Origin: Nocardia crassostreae
Lineage (GTDB): Bacteria; Actinomycetota; Actinomycetes; Mycobacteriales; Mycobacteriaceae
Length of the DNA: 64,000 nt
Reading direction: 5' to 3'
Assembly: GCF_001613405.1 (NCBI RefSeq)
Contig: NZ_BDCH01000014.1
Coordinates: forward strand, 248,001 to 312,000
Part shown: in pieces, positions 18,299 through 26,794 of the stretch
Layout of the letters: the number at the start of each line of letters is the position of its first letter
Numbering within the stretch: the stretch's first letter is position 1
Program-made: the position numbers and the translations under genes
Notes under the pieces: model-generated
What the model saw: only the letters and a program-made list of their open reading frames with translations
Told to the model about the DNA's origin: nothing
Databases searched by the model: none

Positions 18299-19542
18299 AC
18301 GGCCGTTTCCGTGGCGGCCGCGGCGGGCAGTTCGACGGTCGGGTTGTAGCCGCTGTCGCGCAAGGCCTCGAAGGCGCGATGACGGTTGCGGGGACTGCGG
18401 AATTCGGCGGTGACACGCTTGCTGATCAGATCGATGCCGTGCACCGCGATATCCATCGACTCCAGGACCCCGGTGATGGTGCGCACGCAATGCTTGCACG
18501 TCATGTCCGGCACATAGAACAGCTGATCGGTGCCCGCCTCGGTGCTGTCGGGGCCGGGATCGACCGGCACCTCGGCGATCGTCAGCCGGGTGACCACGGT
18601 GGTGAACAGGTCGGTGAACCTGTCCGCCACCATGTAGTGCGCGCCGTCGAGCTGATGCGGCATGGCCGCCAGGCATGCCGGGCGGGTGCCCGGCGGCAGC
18701 AGCGCGTACTGGCGTGAGATCAGGTCCAGCTCTTCGTGATAGCGGCCGATGGCCTCCTCCACGGTCAAGCCCTCCACATGGGTGGCGCGGCGCATGGTGC
18801 GGTGGGCGTCCTCGATGGTCATATCCTTCATGGCGCGCAGCGTGGCCACGGTCTCGGCGGAATAGCGCACCGTCCCGTCCGGTTGGGTGGCCAGGGTGAC
18901 CGCGATCATCCCGCGCCGATAGCTCGATGCCTGCAACTCCCAGAACCAGCGGGTCGCCACCGCGGCGTAGATGCCCGAATCGCGCATGCCCACCGCGAAT
19001 TCGGCCGGACTGCGGTACGGCGTCCAGCGCGCCAGCAGCGCGTGCTGGGCCAGCGCGCGCCCGCACGCCTCGATGCCGACCCGGAAGATCTCGCCCGGTT
19101 CGTGATCGGTGGTGGTGCCCGCCAGCACCGCCCGCTCCCGGTCCGACAGCCGCGAAACCCGTTGCGCCAGGGACGTATCGGCGTCGAGGGCATGCCAGAG
19201 CCCCAGCACCGTCTCGCGCATGGCGATGGGCACGATCGGTCCCAGGCCCCCGGCGTGGAAGTGCCTGGTATTGGGCACGCCGTCGCTGTCGGTCCAGGCG
19301 ATGCGGTGGGTGGCGCTGGTGACCTGTTCGGCGCGGCACGGGCGCATGAACCGCTCCAGATACAGCCGCTGCGACAGCGTCAGATGCGATCCGGGTTCGA
19401 AACCCACAGGCGTGCACGTGTATTCGATGCGCCGCGGCGGCGGGACCGGTGCGGGCCCGCCCAGTCCGGGGCGGGCCAGACCGGCCAGCACGCGGGAGGC
19501 GGCGCGCCGGTCGTAGCGGGGTGGATGGCCGTTGCTCGTCAT
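18295..19542 (-). CDS. HMA-domain metal-binding protein with large uncharacterised N-terminal domain
   Basis: 415 residues. The last ~75 form a heavy-metal-associated domain: FYVPDMTCKHCVRTITGVLE places the CxxC at Cys349/Cys352, as in copper chaperones. The first ~330 residues match no family I recognise; they are mainly helical, contain many His/Trp/Tyr residues and include THRIAWTDSDGVPNTRHFHA and a conserved-looking SYRRGMIAVT. Start ATG 19542 is chosen because an AGGAGG site lies 6 bases upstream and it overlaps the upstream stop by 4 bases. Its place inside three PLP-enzyme genes suggests that it delivers or senses a metal, likely copper, for the pathway. Confidence 0.8.
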   Translation of the reverse strand: MTSNGHPPRYDRRAASRVLAGLARPGLGGPAPVPPPRRIEYTCTPVGFEPGSHLTLSQRLYLERFMRPCRAEQVTSATHRIAWTDSDGVPNTRHFHAGGLGPIVPIAMRETVLGLWHALDADTSLAQRVSRLSDRERAVLAGTTTDHEPGEIFRVGIEACGRALAQHALLARWTPYRSPAEFAVGMRDSGIYAAVATRWFWELQASSYRRGMIAVTLATQPDGTVRYSAETVATLRAMKDMTIEDAHRTMRRATHVEGLTVEEAIGRYHEELDLISRQYALLPPGTRPACLAAMPHQLDGAHYMVADRFTDLFTTVVTRLTIAEVPVDPGPDSTEAGTDQLFYVPDMTCKHCVRTITGVLESMDIAVHGIDLISKRVTAEFRSPRNRHRAFEALRDSGYNPTVELPAAAATETAV

Positions 19543-20812
19543 GTGACCTCCTCGGCAATCGTGGCGACACAGTGGGCGAACCGGTCGATCTCCTCGACGG
19601 TGTTGTAGAGGTGGGTGCTCACCCGCACCGAATCCTCCTCGCGCGCGGTATCGCCGGTGGGCACGCAGTGCGCGCCGGTGCGGACCAGGAAACCGAGCTC
19701 GCCGAGCACGAAACCCACATCGCCGGAACTGATTCCGGCCAGGGTGAAGGAGACGATGCCGTACCCGGTCTCGCAGGGGCATGGGCGGGACCGGGCGCGA
19801 ACTCCAGTCCCGGGATCGGGCGCAGGCCCGCGATGAGCCGCTGGGTCAAGGCCCGATTGTGGGTGCGGACGGTCTCGAGGCCGACCCGGTCGAGCAGCTC
19901 CAGGGCCGCGCCCAGGGCCAGGATGCCGGGCAGATTGTGCGTGCCGCCCTCGAGCCGCTGCGGCATGGGGCCGTCGGCCAGATCCGAATCGATCAGGGAC
20001 ACCGCGGAATTGCCGCCCGGCAGGATCGGCGTCAGCTCGTGATGGCGGTCGCGGCGGCAGTACAGCACGCCGGTGCCGGGCGCGCCGAACATCTTGTACG
20101 CGGCGAAGACCGCGAAATCCGCGCCGAGCTCGTCCACCCGCACCGGCAGATGCCCGCCGCTCTGGCTGCAGTCGAAACACAATGCGATCGACGGGTCGAG
20201 GCGGCCGCGCAATTCCTCGAGGGTGGTGAGCCCGCCGAACACGTGATGCAGATGCGCGACGGTGATCAGCCGCGTGCGCGGCCCGACGCGCGCCGCCAGA
20301 TCCTCGATATCGGCCTCGCCCAGTGCGTTCACCCGATACGGCACCAGCGTGACGGTGCGCCCGAATCCAGCCAGCAGCCGCCGCAGATGATGCCAGGGAT
20401 AGACATTGGAGGCGTGATCGCGCGGGCTGTAGAGGATTTCGTCGCCGTCGCGCAGATTCGTCAACCCCCATGCCAGCGCCACCGCGTTCAATGCGGCCGT
20501 CGACCCACCGGTGAACACCACCTCGTCGGGCGCGGCGCCGAGGAAGGCGGCCATCCGCGCGCGCACCCGCTCCACCTCGCGGGTCAGGCTCGTCGCCCAC
20601 CCATAGGTCCCGCGCCCGGCATTGGCCGTGCGCGACCGGTGATACCGGTGCACCGCCTCGATCACGGCGGCCGGTTTCTGCGTGGTGGAGGCCGAATCCA
20701 GATACACCTGCGAGGTTTCGGCCAGCGCCGGGAACAGCGACCGCAGCGCCGACACCGCCGGTTCCCGGGCGGCGGCGGGCCCGGCGGTGTTCGCAGGCGC
20801 AGAGAACCGCAC
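19539..20812 (-). pseudogene. Class V aminotransferase (cysteine-desulfurase-like), one frameshift
   Basis: About 424 residues when repaired. It follows the SufS/NifS pattern: VYLDSASTTQKP, TGGSTAALNAVA, HHVFGG, CFDCSQSGGH and the PLP Lys in FAAYKMFGAPGTG. The reading frame breaks near 19776-19779, a run of four G (C on the coding strand) inside GPAHAPCETGYGIVSF; adding one base restores the C-terminus through GELGFLVRTGAHC, ending EEVT. GTG 20812 has a GGGAGG site 7-8 bases upstream. It is the first gene of the coupled cassette (ATGA overlap with the HMA gene). The Cys in RTGAHC aligns roughly with the desulfurase Cys region. The shift may be a consensus error, since everything downstream is intact. 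Confidence 0.82.
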
Positions 20813-21362
20813 CGTGCCGCCTCCCTCCCAGGAGTACGCGCTGGACGCCACCAACGATACGCACATTTGCCGAGCCCTCGAAGGTTTTCGCCGCCAACCG
20901 CTTTCGCCGGTACCGTGTCGTTACCGCGCCGAACGATCCGCTCCCATCCCGGCACGCCCTGCGCCCCGACCCGATGACGTGCCGGTTCCCCGCGGCGTCA
21001 CCCGCGAGACTCGACCACCCGGGCCGCGCCCGTCACCACACGACTGGCAACGACTCGACCGCCCGGGCCGTACTCGTCACCACCCCGGCTGGCAGCGGCT
21101 CGGGCGCCGATTCGATCGATGCCGCCCGCCACCGATCACGATCACCGCCCGGGCCGTACTCGTCACCACCCCGGCTGGCAGCGGCTCGGGCGCCGATTCG
21201 ATCGATGCCGCCCGCCACCGATCACGATCACCGCCCGAGCTCTCCGCCGACCGCCGTCCTGTCGCTGTGTCGGCCGCCGGGCGCGGTGGATGGGGTGCCC
21301 GCGACACCATCGCCGCCGGGGTCGGCCCGCGCGTCGCAGACCCGCGCCGCCGGTGCGGGCGC
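20813..21362. other. Intergenic region carrying a tandem repeat
   Basis: No gene is supported. The left part (20813-21000) should hold the promoter of the four-gene cassette on the minus strand; I see no clear operator. The right part carries the tandem repeat described separately. The strand bias and composition of 21000-21360 are Ser/Arg/Ala-like in all frames and do not look coding. Confidence 0.5.
21061..21232 (+). repeat. Perfect 86-bp tandem duplication
   Basis: The unit starting GCCCGGGCCGTACTCGTCAC at 21061 is repeated exactly at 21147, with a period of 86 bp. A shorter degenerate copy precedes it from about 21011 (CGGGCCGCGCCCGTCACCAC). The part around GGCAGCGGCTCGGGCGCCGA also matches, in inverted orientation, a stretch inside the neighbouring lipoprotein gene near 21712-21762. 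The repeat does not look like a mobile element. Confidence 0.85.
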
Positions 21363-21920
21363 TCAGCGTTCGGGGCCGCCCGGATTGCACAGGGCGTCGA
21401 CGGTTTGCTGATAGCCGACGGCCGGACGCCAGGGCTCGATGTTCCAGCTGGTCTTGTTGGACGCGACCACGCGCGCCCAGTCCCAGTGGCAGATGAATTG
21501 GTCGCGCATACCGGGGGTGTCGGAGTCGGGATCGGCGGTGAGGACTTGCTGCCAGGCGCGTTCCCCGGCGGTGGGGAAGGTGTCCAGGCGCCCGGCTTCG
21601 GTGGGGTAGATCAGCAGGCGGGGGCCGTCGACGGTGTCGGTCCATTCGGTGCGGTCGATGAGGGCCTGATCGGCGTAGGGGTCCGCGGTGGGGACGGGCG
21701 CGCCGGTGGGCGGCACGATCGGATCGGCGCCCGATCCGCTGCCCGCGGGCGTGGTGGCGGGCACGGCCTGGGTGGCCGATTCGAGGGGTACGGGCGCGGG
21801 CTGTTCCTCGATGGAGCCGACCACCACGGGCGCGGACTCCTCGGCCGCGCCGCACGCGGTTAGTACCAGTGTCAGCGAGAGCGCGATCAGGCCACCCGAT
21901 AGTTTCCGCCACTGCCGCAT
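21363..21920 (-). CDS. Lipoprotein of the DUF2599 type
   Basis: A 185-residue exported lipoprotein: signal with hydrophobic core LIALSLTLVL and lipobox LTAC (lipidated Cys at about residue 23). A Pro/Ala/Thr linker follows, containing TTPAGSGSGADPI, then a C-terminal domain of about 90 residues with GPRLLIYPT, GMRDQFICHWDWA, NKTSWNIEPWRP and a final CNP. This combination matches secreted actinobacterial DUF2599 proteins, with two Cys probably disulfide-bonded. Function unknown. The linker shares sequence, inverted, with the adjacent tandem repeat. Confidence 0.8.
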   Translation of the reverse strand: MRQWRKLSGGLIALSLTLVLTACGAAEESAPVVVGSIEEQPAPVPLESATQAVPATTPAGSGSGADPIVPPTGAPVPTADPYADQALIDRTEWTDTVDGPRLLIYPTEAGRLDTFPTAGERAWQQVLTADPDSDTPGMRDQFICHWDWARVVASNKTSWNIEPWRPAVGYQQTVDALCNPGGPER

Positions 21921-22178
21921 GGGCCTTGCCCCTCTCTTCGGTCACTCACCGTGTCCGACCAGCAGTGCCGACCGTAATCGGCCGATCACGATTCCATCAT
22001 CGCCGACGAATCGAGGGCCTCGCGGATTTGCCAGCGGTGGCACTGTGGCCCAGACAGCCCCTACGATGTCACGCGGCGGATAGTTCCCGAAACCCGGGGC
22101 TCTCCACCACCCGGGCGCCGGAGGACCGCGGCGCCCACCGCGAGAGCGGCTCCGCTGGATCGACCGTAGGGGCAGGAT

Positions 22179-22658
22179 GTGACAACGCCGACTGTGAAAT
22201 GTCTTGTCTGGGAACCGGACAACACGCTATGGGACGGCGTGGTGAGCGATTCCAGCGCCGGCGCCCCCCGCCCCGATGCCGTCCGCTCCCTGCGCATTCT
22301 CGCCGAGCGCGGCGTCATGCACGCCGTCGCCAGCCGCGGCGAGCACTCCTGGACCCTCGAACACCTGCGCCGCTACGCGCATCTGGAACGCTTCGCGGTC
22401 ATCGAGGTCGGCTGGGGCCGCAAGTCCGCGGCCATCTCCCGCATCGCGGCCACCCTGGGCGTGGACCTCGAACAGGTCGGCTACATCGACTCCGAGCCGC
22501 TCGAACGCAGCGAGGTCGCCCACGCCCTCCCGCAGGTCCGCTGCTACGCCGCCCGCCACGTGGATGTTCTTCCGGCGCTCCAGGAATTCCGCGCCCCCGT
22601 CGGCGACGTCCCCCCACCCACCTCACCCATGGGCTTCGCCCACATCCACGCCCGCTGA
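22179..22658 (+). CDS. FkbH-like HAD-superfamily protein with altered nucleophile
   Basis: A 159-residue HAD-IIIC/FkbH-type domain. The first motif reads KCLVWEPDNTLWDGV where the family normally has DxDNTLW; the nucleophile Asp is replaced by Glu12 while the second Asp (14) remains. Motif II is HAVASRG rather than SK/TxG, and the third motif region is VGYIDSEPLE. The start is GTG 22179 (no other start upstream in frame fits). FkbH-like proteins normally load glyceryl units in polyketide synthesis; the altered residues make phosphatase chemistry doubtful here. It is isolated and faces the ChoD gene. Confidence 0.75.
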   Translation: MTTPTVKCLVWEPDNTLWDGVVSDSSAGAPRPDAVRSLRILAERGVMHAVASRGEHSWTLEHLRRYAHLERFAVIEVGWGRKSAAISRIAATLGVDLEQVGYIDSEPLERSEVAHALPQVRCYAARHVDVLPALQEFRAPVGDVPPPTSPMGFAHIHAR

Positions 22659-22734
22659 GCGTCGCACCCCGCCACCGCGTGCCGCCCGTCGAACCGGTTG
22701 CGCCCGTGGCATTGTCGCAGCGAGTGAAACGACG

Positions 22735-22795
22735 CCAACCGGGAACTGGTGGCGGCATTGCGCGAGAGACGCGCGCCACCAGTTCCCGGTCGGCG
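22735..22795. terminator. Long inverted repeat, bidirectional terminator between convergent genes
   Basis: Left arm 22735-22755 and right arm 22775-22795 pair over 21 positions with a single mismatch; the inner 16 bp (CCGGGAACTGGTGGCG) are perfect. The loop is 19 nt. It lies exactly between the ends of the HAD gene and the ChoD gene, which converge, so a two-way terminator is the simplest reading. Confidence 0.8.
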
Positions 22796-22815
22796 ATGTT
22801 TCGGATTCGGCGCGC

Positions 22816-24390
22816 TTACGCGGATTCCATGTCCCCGCTGGTGATCCGGACGATCGGGAGCACCAGCGCGGCGGGCGCGCTCGCGGGGACCACCGGCTGA
22901 CGCGGGGCGACCGGGGCGATGCGCTGGTAGCCGGTGCCCTGGGCGGGACGGGTGTCGATCTCGCCCTTGTTGGGCCACAGGGCCGCGGCGCGTTCGGCCT
23001 GGGCGGTGATGGTCAGTGACGGGTTCACGCCCAGGTTGGCCGAGACCGCGGCGCCGTCGATCTGGTCGGCGACCGCACGGGTGACCTGGTTGCCGACCGG
23101 GATCCAGGTCGGATTCGGTTCGCCGTGGCCCTGTTTGGAGGTGAGCTTGCGGCCGAACAGGCCACGCTTGGTGTAGGTGGTGATGGAGTTGTCCAGATGC
23201 TGCATCACCAGGGAGATGATGGTGCGCTCGCTCCAGTTCTTCACCGACATGAACTGCACCAGCGTCAACGGATGCAGCAGCACCGTGCCCAGGAAACGCA
23301 GCCAGCGCGGGACGCGGCCGCCGCCGTCGACCATGAGGGTCTGCAGCAGGCCCATCGCATTGGAGCCCTTGCCGTAACGGACCGGCTCGATATGGGTGTC
23401 GGGGGTGGGATGGATGGAGGAGGTGATGGCGACCCCGCGGGTGAAATCGCGTGCCGGGTCGACCTTGCGGGTGGCCGCGCCGACGATGGATTCGGAATTG
23501 GTGCGCGTCAGCATGCCCAGGCGCGGGGACAGCGCGGGCAGGATCGCGCGATCGCGCATGGCGAACAGCAGCTGCTGGGTGCCGCGGGTGCCCGCCGCCA
23601 GCACCACGTGCCCGGCGGTGTAGGTGTGCGGCTGCTTGCGGAACCAGGCGCCGGTGCGGGCGGTGTCGACCTCCCAGGCGCCGTCGGTATGCGGCCGCAC
23701 CGCGGTCACCGTGGTCATCGGAACGATCTGCGCCCCGGCCTTTTCCGCCAGATACAGGTAGTTCTTGACCAGGGTGTTCTTGGCATTGTGGCGGCAGCCG
23801 GTCATGCATTCCCCGCATTCGATGCATCCGGTGCGCTGCGGGCCCGCGCCGCCGAAATACGGGTCGGCGACGGTCTTTCCGGCCTCGCCGAAGAACACCC
23901 CGACCGGGGTCTGCACGAACGTGTCGCCCACGCCCATGTCCTCGGCGACCTGTTTGAACACCCCGTCGGCCGGGGTCAGGTGCGGATTGCGGACCACGCC
24001 GAGCATCTTCTGCGCCTGCTCGTAATAGGGCATGAGTTCGTCGCGCCAGTCGGTGATCTCGCGCCACTGCGCATCCGCGAAGAACGGCTGCGGCGGCACG
24101 TAGAGGGTGTTGGCGTAGTTGAGCGAGCCGCCGCCCACGCCCGCACCGACCAGGATGAGCACATCGCGCAGCGGGTGGATGCGCTGGATGCCGTAGCAGC
24201 CCAGTTTCGGCGCCCACAGGAATTTGCGCAGGTCCCAACTGGTTTCGGGGAGTTCGTCATCGGCGTAGCGGGCCCCGGCCTCGAGGACGCCGACCCGGTA
24301 GCCCTTCTCCACCAGTCGCAGGGCGGTCACGCTGCCGCCGAAGCCGGACCCGACGATGAGCACGTCGAAATCGGTGTCGGGTCGGGTCAT
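22816..24390 (-). CDS. choD: GMC oxidoreductase, ChoD-type cholesterol oxidase homologue with internal deletion
   Basis: 524 residues. The FAD-binding dinucleotide motif is VLIVGSGFGGSVTALRL, followed by VLEAGARY, VGAGVGGGSLNYAN and a ferredoxin-like Cys cluster GCIECGECMTGC; AALW and NPSLTITAQAER close the FAD domain. It parallels mycobacterial ChoD, which is about 578 residues. The difference is explained by an in-frame gap after ADQIDG (near 23053): the segment that normally carries the active-site His motif (HFLGGCTIGDS-like) is missing and the protein resumes at AVSANLGVNPS. Oxidase activity is therefore unlikely. ATG 24390; divergent from a MerR regulator. Confidence 0.82.
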   Translation of the reverse strand: MTRPDTDFDVLIVGSGFGGSVTALRLVEKGYRVGVLEAGARYADDELPETSWDLRKFLWAPKLGCYGIQRIHPLRDVLILVGAGVGGGSLNYANTLYVPPQPFFADAQWREITDWRDELMPYYEQAQKMLGVVRNPHLTPADGVFKQVAEDMGVGDTFVQTPVGVFFGEAGKTVADPYFGGAGPQRTGCIECGECMTGCRHNAKNTLVKNYLYLAEKAGAQIVPMTTVTAVRPHTDGAWEVDTARTGAWFRKQPHTYTAGHVVLAAGTRGTQQLLFAMRDRAILPALSPRLGMLTRTNSESIVGAATRKVDPARDFTRGVAITSSIHPTPDTHIEPVRYGKGSNAMGLLQTLMVDGGGRVPRWLRFLGTVLLHPLTLVQFMSVKNWSERTIISLVMQHLDNSITTYTKRGLFGRKLTSKQGHGEPNPTWIPVGNQVTRAVADQIDGAAVSANLGVNPSLTITAQAERAAALWPNKGEIDTRPAQGTGYQRIAPVAPRQPVVPASAPAALVLPIVRITSGDMESA

Positions 24391-24444
24391 CACAAACTCC
24401 CTTGTCGTCGTCGACAGTGTGGCGGCGGTTACGCTAACGCGGAC

Positions 24445-24461
24445 AGTTGCCACTGTCAACT
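24445..24461. promoter_or_regulatory. Palindromic operator between choD and merR
   Basis: AGTTG and CAACT flank a 7-bp centre (CCACTGT), giving an interrupted palindrome in the 90-bp divergent promoter region. A further half site, TAGTGGCA, follows at about 24463. The position suggests binding by the adjacent MerR protein. Confidence 0.5.
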
Positions 24462-24480
24462 TTAGTGGCATGTGCTCTCT

Positions 24481-25221
24481 ATGCTGTTTCGCGTGGACCG
24501 ACACAGCACCGTGCAGGCGGATCGAGACAGTGCCGCGGAGGCGGGCCGCTACAGCCGCCCGCAACTGGCCGAACGCAGTGGCGTGCCCGCCCGCACCATC
24601 CGCTACTACCACTCCCTGGGCGTGCTGCCCAAGCCCGGCCGCGTGGGCAAGGAAGCGGTCTACACCGACGAGCATCTGGAACGCCTGACCGCCATCGCCG
24701 CCATGCAGGCGCGCGGTCTGCGCCTGGACGCCATCCGCGCGGTCTTCGACGCCGAGTCCGCCCGCGACGGCGACTGGCGCGCGGTGTTCGATCCACGCTA
24801 CTCCGACCCGGCCGCCGCTCCCGTGACCGTCACCGACGAGTACCTGTCCGAGCTGCTGGGCGACCGCCGCGGCGACATCCTCGACGAGCTCTTGGCCGAG
24901 GCCTACCTGCGGAGCGCACCGGGCGGCTGGCACATCCCCGAACCGGCCATGCTGACCGGCGCCCTGGTCCTCTACGACGTCGGCACCGACATCTCCCTCT
25001 CGGGCACCCTGCGCGAACTCATCCGCACCCATATCGCCGCCCTCGCCGACGATATGGTCCGCGTCTTCCGCGCGGCCGCCACCACCAGCTACGGCGGCGA
25101 GGACATCGACATCGACCTGGACCGCTTCCGGGATCGCTTCCGCGCCGCCGCCCGCGAGGTCGGTGGCGCCACCCTGGTCACCGAAATCGAACGCGCCGCC
25201 CGCGAACTCGACCGCCCCTGA
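24481..25221 (+). CDS. MerR-family regulator
   Basis: About 246 residues. The MerR winged helix-turn-helix is at residues 20-95: YSRPQLAERSGVPARTIRYYHSLGVLPKP, then YTDEHLERLTAIAAMQARGLRLDAIRAVF. The C-terminal ~150 residues are helical with no Cys cluster, so it is not a metal sensor. Divergent from choD with a palindrome between them, it probably controls both. GTG 24472 is an alternative start; no clear ribosome-binding site precedes either, so a leaderless transcript is possible. Confidence 0.85.
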   Translation: MLFRVDRHSTVQADRDSAAEAGRYSRPQLAERSGVPARTIRYYHSLGVLPKPGRVGKEAVYTDEHLERLTAIAAMQARGLRLDAIRAVFDAESARDGDWRAVFDPRYSDPAAAPVTVTDEYLSELLGDRRGDILDELLAEAYLRSAPGGWHIPEPAMLTGALVLYDVGTDISLSGTLRELIRTHIAALADDMVRVFRAAATTSYGGEDIDIDLDRFRDRFRAAAREVGGATLVTEIERAARELDRP

Positions 25222-25238
25222 ACGGATCCGGTCAGGGG
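25215..25238. terminator. Short hairpin spanning two convergent stop codons
   Basis: CCCCTGA (25215-25221) pairs with TCAGGGG (25232-25238) around a 10-nt loop. The arms contain the stop codons of the MerR gene and of the first GH1 gene. A compact shared terminator. Confidence 0.55.
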
Positions 25239-26566
25239 ACCGTGACGGGGGAGTCGCAGCTGGCGGGGGGATCGACCAGATGGCAGTCGGAGGGGGCGCG
25301 CACGGGGCGATAGGACGGGGCCACGCCGTTGTGGGTGACGATCTGACGGTAGGTGTCGACGGCCTCGGTGGGGCGGCGGGCGAGGTTCGGGTCGGCCAGG
25401 ACATCGACGGTGAACAGGCCGAAACGCGGGGTATAGGAGCCCCATTCGTAGTTGTCGGTCAGGCTCCAGTAGTTGTAGCCGATGATGTTCATGCCGTCGG
25501 CCTTGGCGCGTTGCAGCCAGTAGACGGTGTCGCGCAGGTGATCGGAGCGGGTGTAGCCGTCGGCGCGGGGTTTACCGTCCTCGGTGGGCATGCCGTTCTC
25601 GACGATCCACAGCGGCTTGTCCGGGAACAGGCGCGAATAGTGTTGCAGCGCATAGTAGATGCCCTCGGGGCGCACCGGCAGGTCCCACATGCCCACCGGC
25701 GGGGGCACCGAGCCGTCGGCTTGGGCGACGGTGTCGGCGTCCTCGGAGGCCAGGCCGAAGTAGTAGTCGACGCCGACGAAATCGAGCTTGTCGCCGATGC
25801 GGTCGATGAGCGGGCCGTTGACCCGCGATTCGGCACCCGCGACATAGCCGACATTGCTGGTGACCTGGGCGCCGGGCTGCACGGAATGGATGTAGTCGTA
25901 GGCGCCGTTGTGCACCGCGGCCAGGCGGTCGAGCATCTCCTCGGGATTCTGATCGTTCTGGCGCACCTCGTGCATGATGTAGGCGACCGGCTCGTTCACG
26001 GTGACCCACACCGGATTCAGCGCCGCATAGCGGTCCACGACCATGCGCATATTGGCCAGCCAGTCCTCGACCATGCCGGGATTGCGCCAGCCGCCGCGCG
26101 CCGCGGCCCAGCCCGGATACACCCAGTGGTCCAGGGTCAGCATGGGCCGCATGCCCGCCTGCACGATGGTGGCGACGAGATCGTCGTAGAAGGCGAAACC
26201 CGCCTCGTCCCAGCGATCCGGAGTGGGTTGCAGCCGCGCCCATTCGATGCCCACCCGGAACACCTTCACCCCCAGCCAGGCCGCGAGCGCGATGTCGTTG
26301 GGGTAGCGGGAGCGGAAGTCGATGGCCTCGGCGTAGCGGTCCCAGCCGGGATTGGCCTCGATGTAGCGCAGCCAGTTGCTGTCGGCGGAATGCCCTTCGG
26401 ACTGGAATCCCGACGCCGCCACGCCCCAGAAGAAGTCCGGACCCAGCACGCTTTGGGTGGCCGCGGAGGCGGCGGGCGGGGTGGCCGCGCCGATCCCGGC
26501 GACCGGCAGCACTGTCGAGGTCGCGGCGAGCGCGGCCGCGACCAGGCGGGACAGCCGTGTGCGCAT
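25232..26566 (-). CDS. Secreted glycoside hydrolase family 1 enzyme, copy 1
   Basis: 444 residues: a Sec signal peptide of about 36 residues, then a GH1 barrel. Catalytic acid/base is Glu192 in VTVNEP and the nucleophile is Glu323 in WIVENGM; FFWGVAASGFQSEG opens the barrel as in beta-glucosidases. ATG 26566 has a GAGGAGGAG site just upstream. A two-Cys tail (CHLVDPPASC) is shared with the second copy. GH1 enzymes are usually cytoplasmic, so export is unusual. Likely acts on exogenous or cell-wall beta-glycosides; substrate unknown. The neighbouring copy shares the same layout and is a tandem duplicate. Confidence 0.9.
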   Translation of the reverse strand: MRTRLSRLVAAALAATSTVLPVAGIGAATPPAASAATQSVLGPDFFWGVAASGFQSEGHSADSNWLRYIEANPGWDRYAEAIDFRSRYPNDIALAAWLGVKVFRVGIEWARLQPTPDRWDEAGFAFYDDLVATIVQAGMRPMLTLDHWVYPGWAAARGGWRNPGMVEDWLANMRMVVDRYAALNPVWVTVNEPVAYIMHEVRQNDQNPEEMLDRLAAVHNGAYDYIHSVQPGAQVTSNVGYVAGAESRVNGPLIDRIGDKLDFVGVDYYFGLASEDADTVAQADGSVPPPVGMWDLPVRPEGIYYALQHYSRLFPDKPLWIVENGMPTEDGKPRADGYTRSDHLRDTVYWLQRAKADGMNIIGYNYWSLTDNYEWGSYTPRFGLFTVDVLADPNLARRPTEAVDTYRQIVTHNGVAPSYRPVRAPSDCHLVDPPASCDSPVTVP

Positions 26567-26794
26567 CGGGACTCCTCCTCGGGACGGAGGGTCGACAATG
26601 TCCCGATCGGAGCGTAACTGCCGGTTAACTGGATTCCCGTGCAGGACGCGGCGTGTCGCGCCCCCCACCGCCCACACCCGGCACCCTGGACGGGCCGCGC
26701 CGCCGCACCGGCCGAGATGCCGTCGCAAGCCCCGGTGTGCTCCTGCTCCGGCCCGGACCTGCTGCGTTCCCCCGTCGCGCGGGCGCGCCCGGCG

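Noticed and set aside
21061..21232. CRISPR or minisatellite array
   Set aside because: Only two full copies with an 86-bp period and no spacers; a simple tandem duplication fits.
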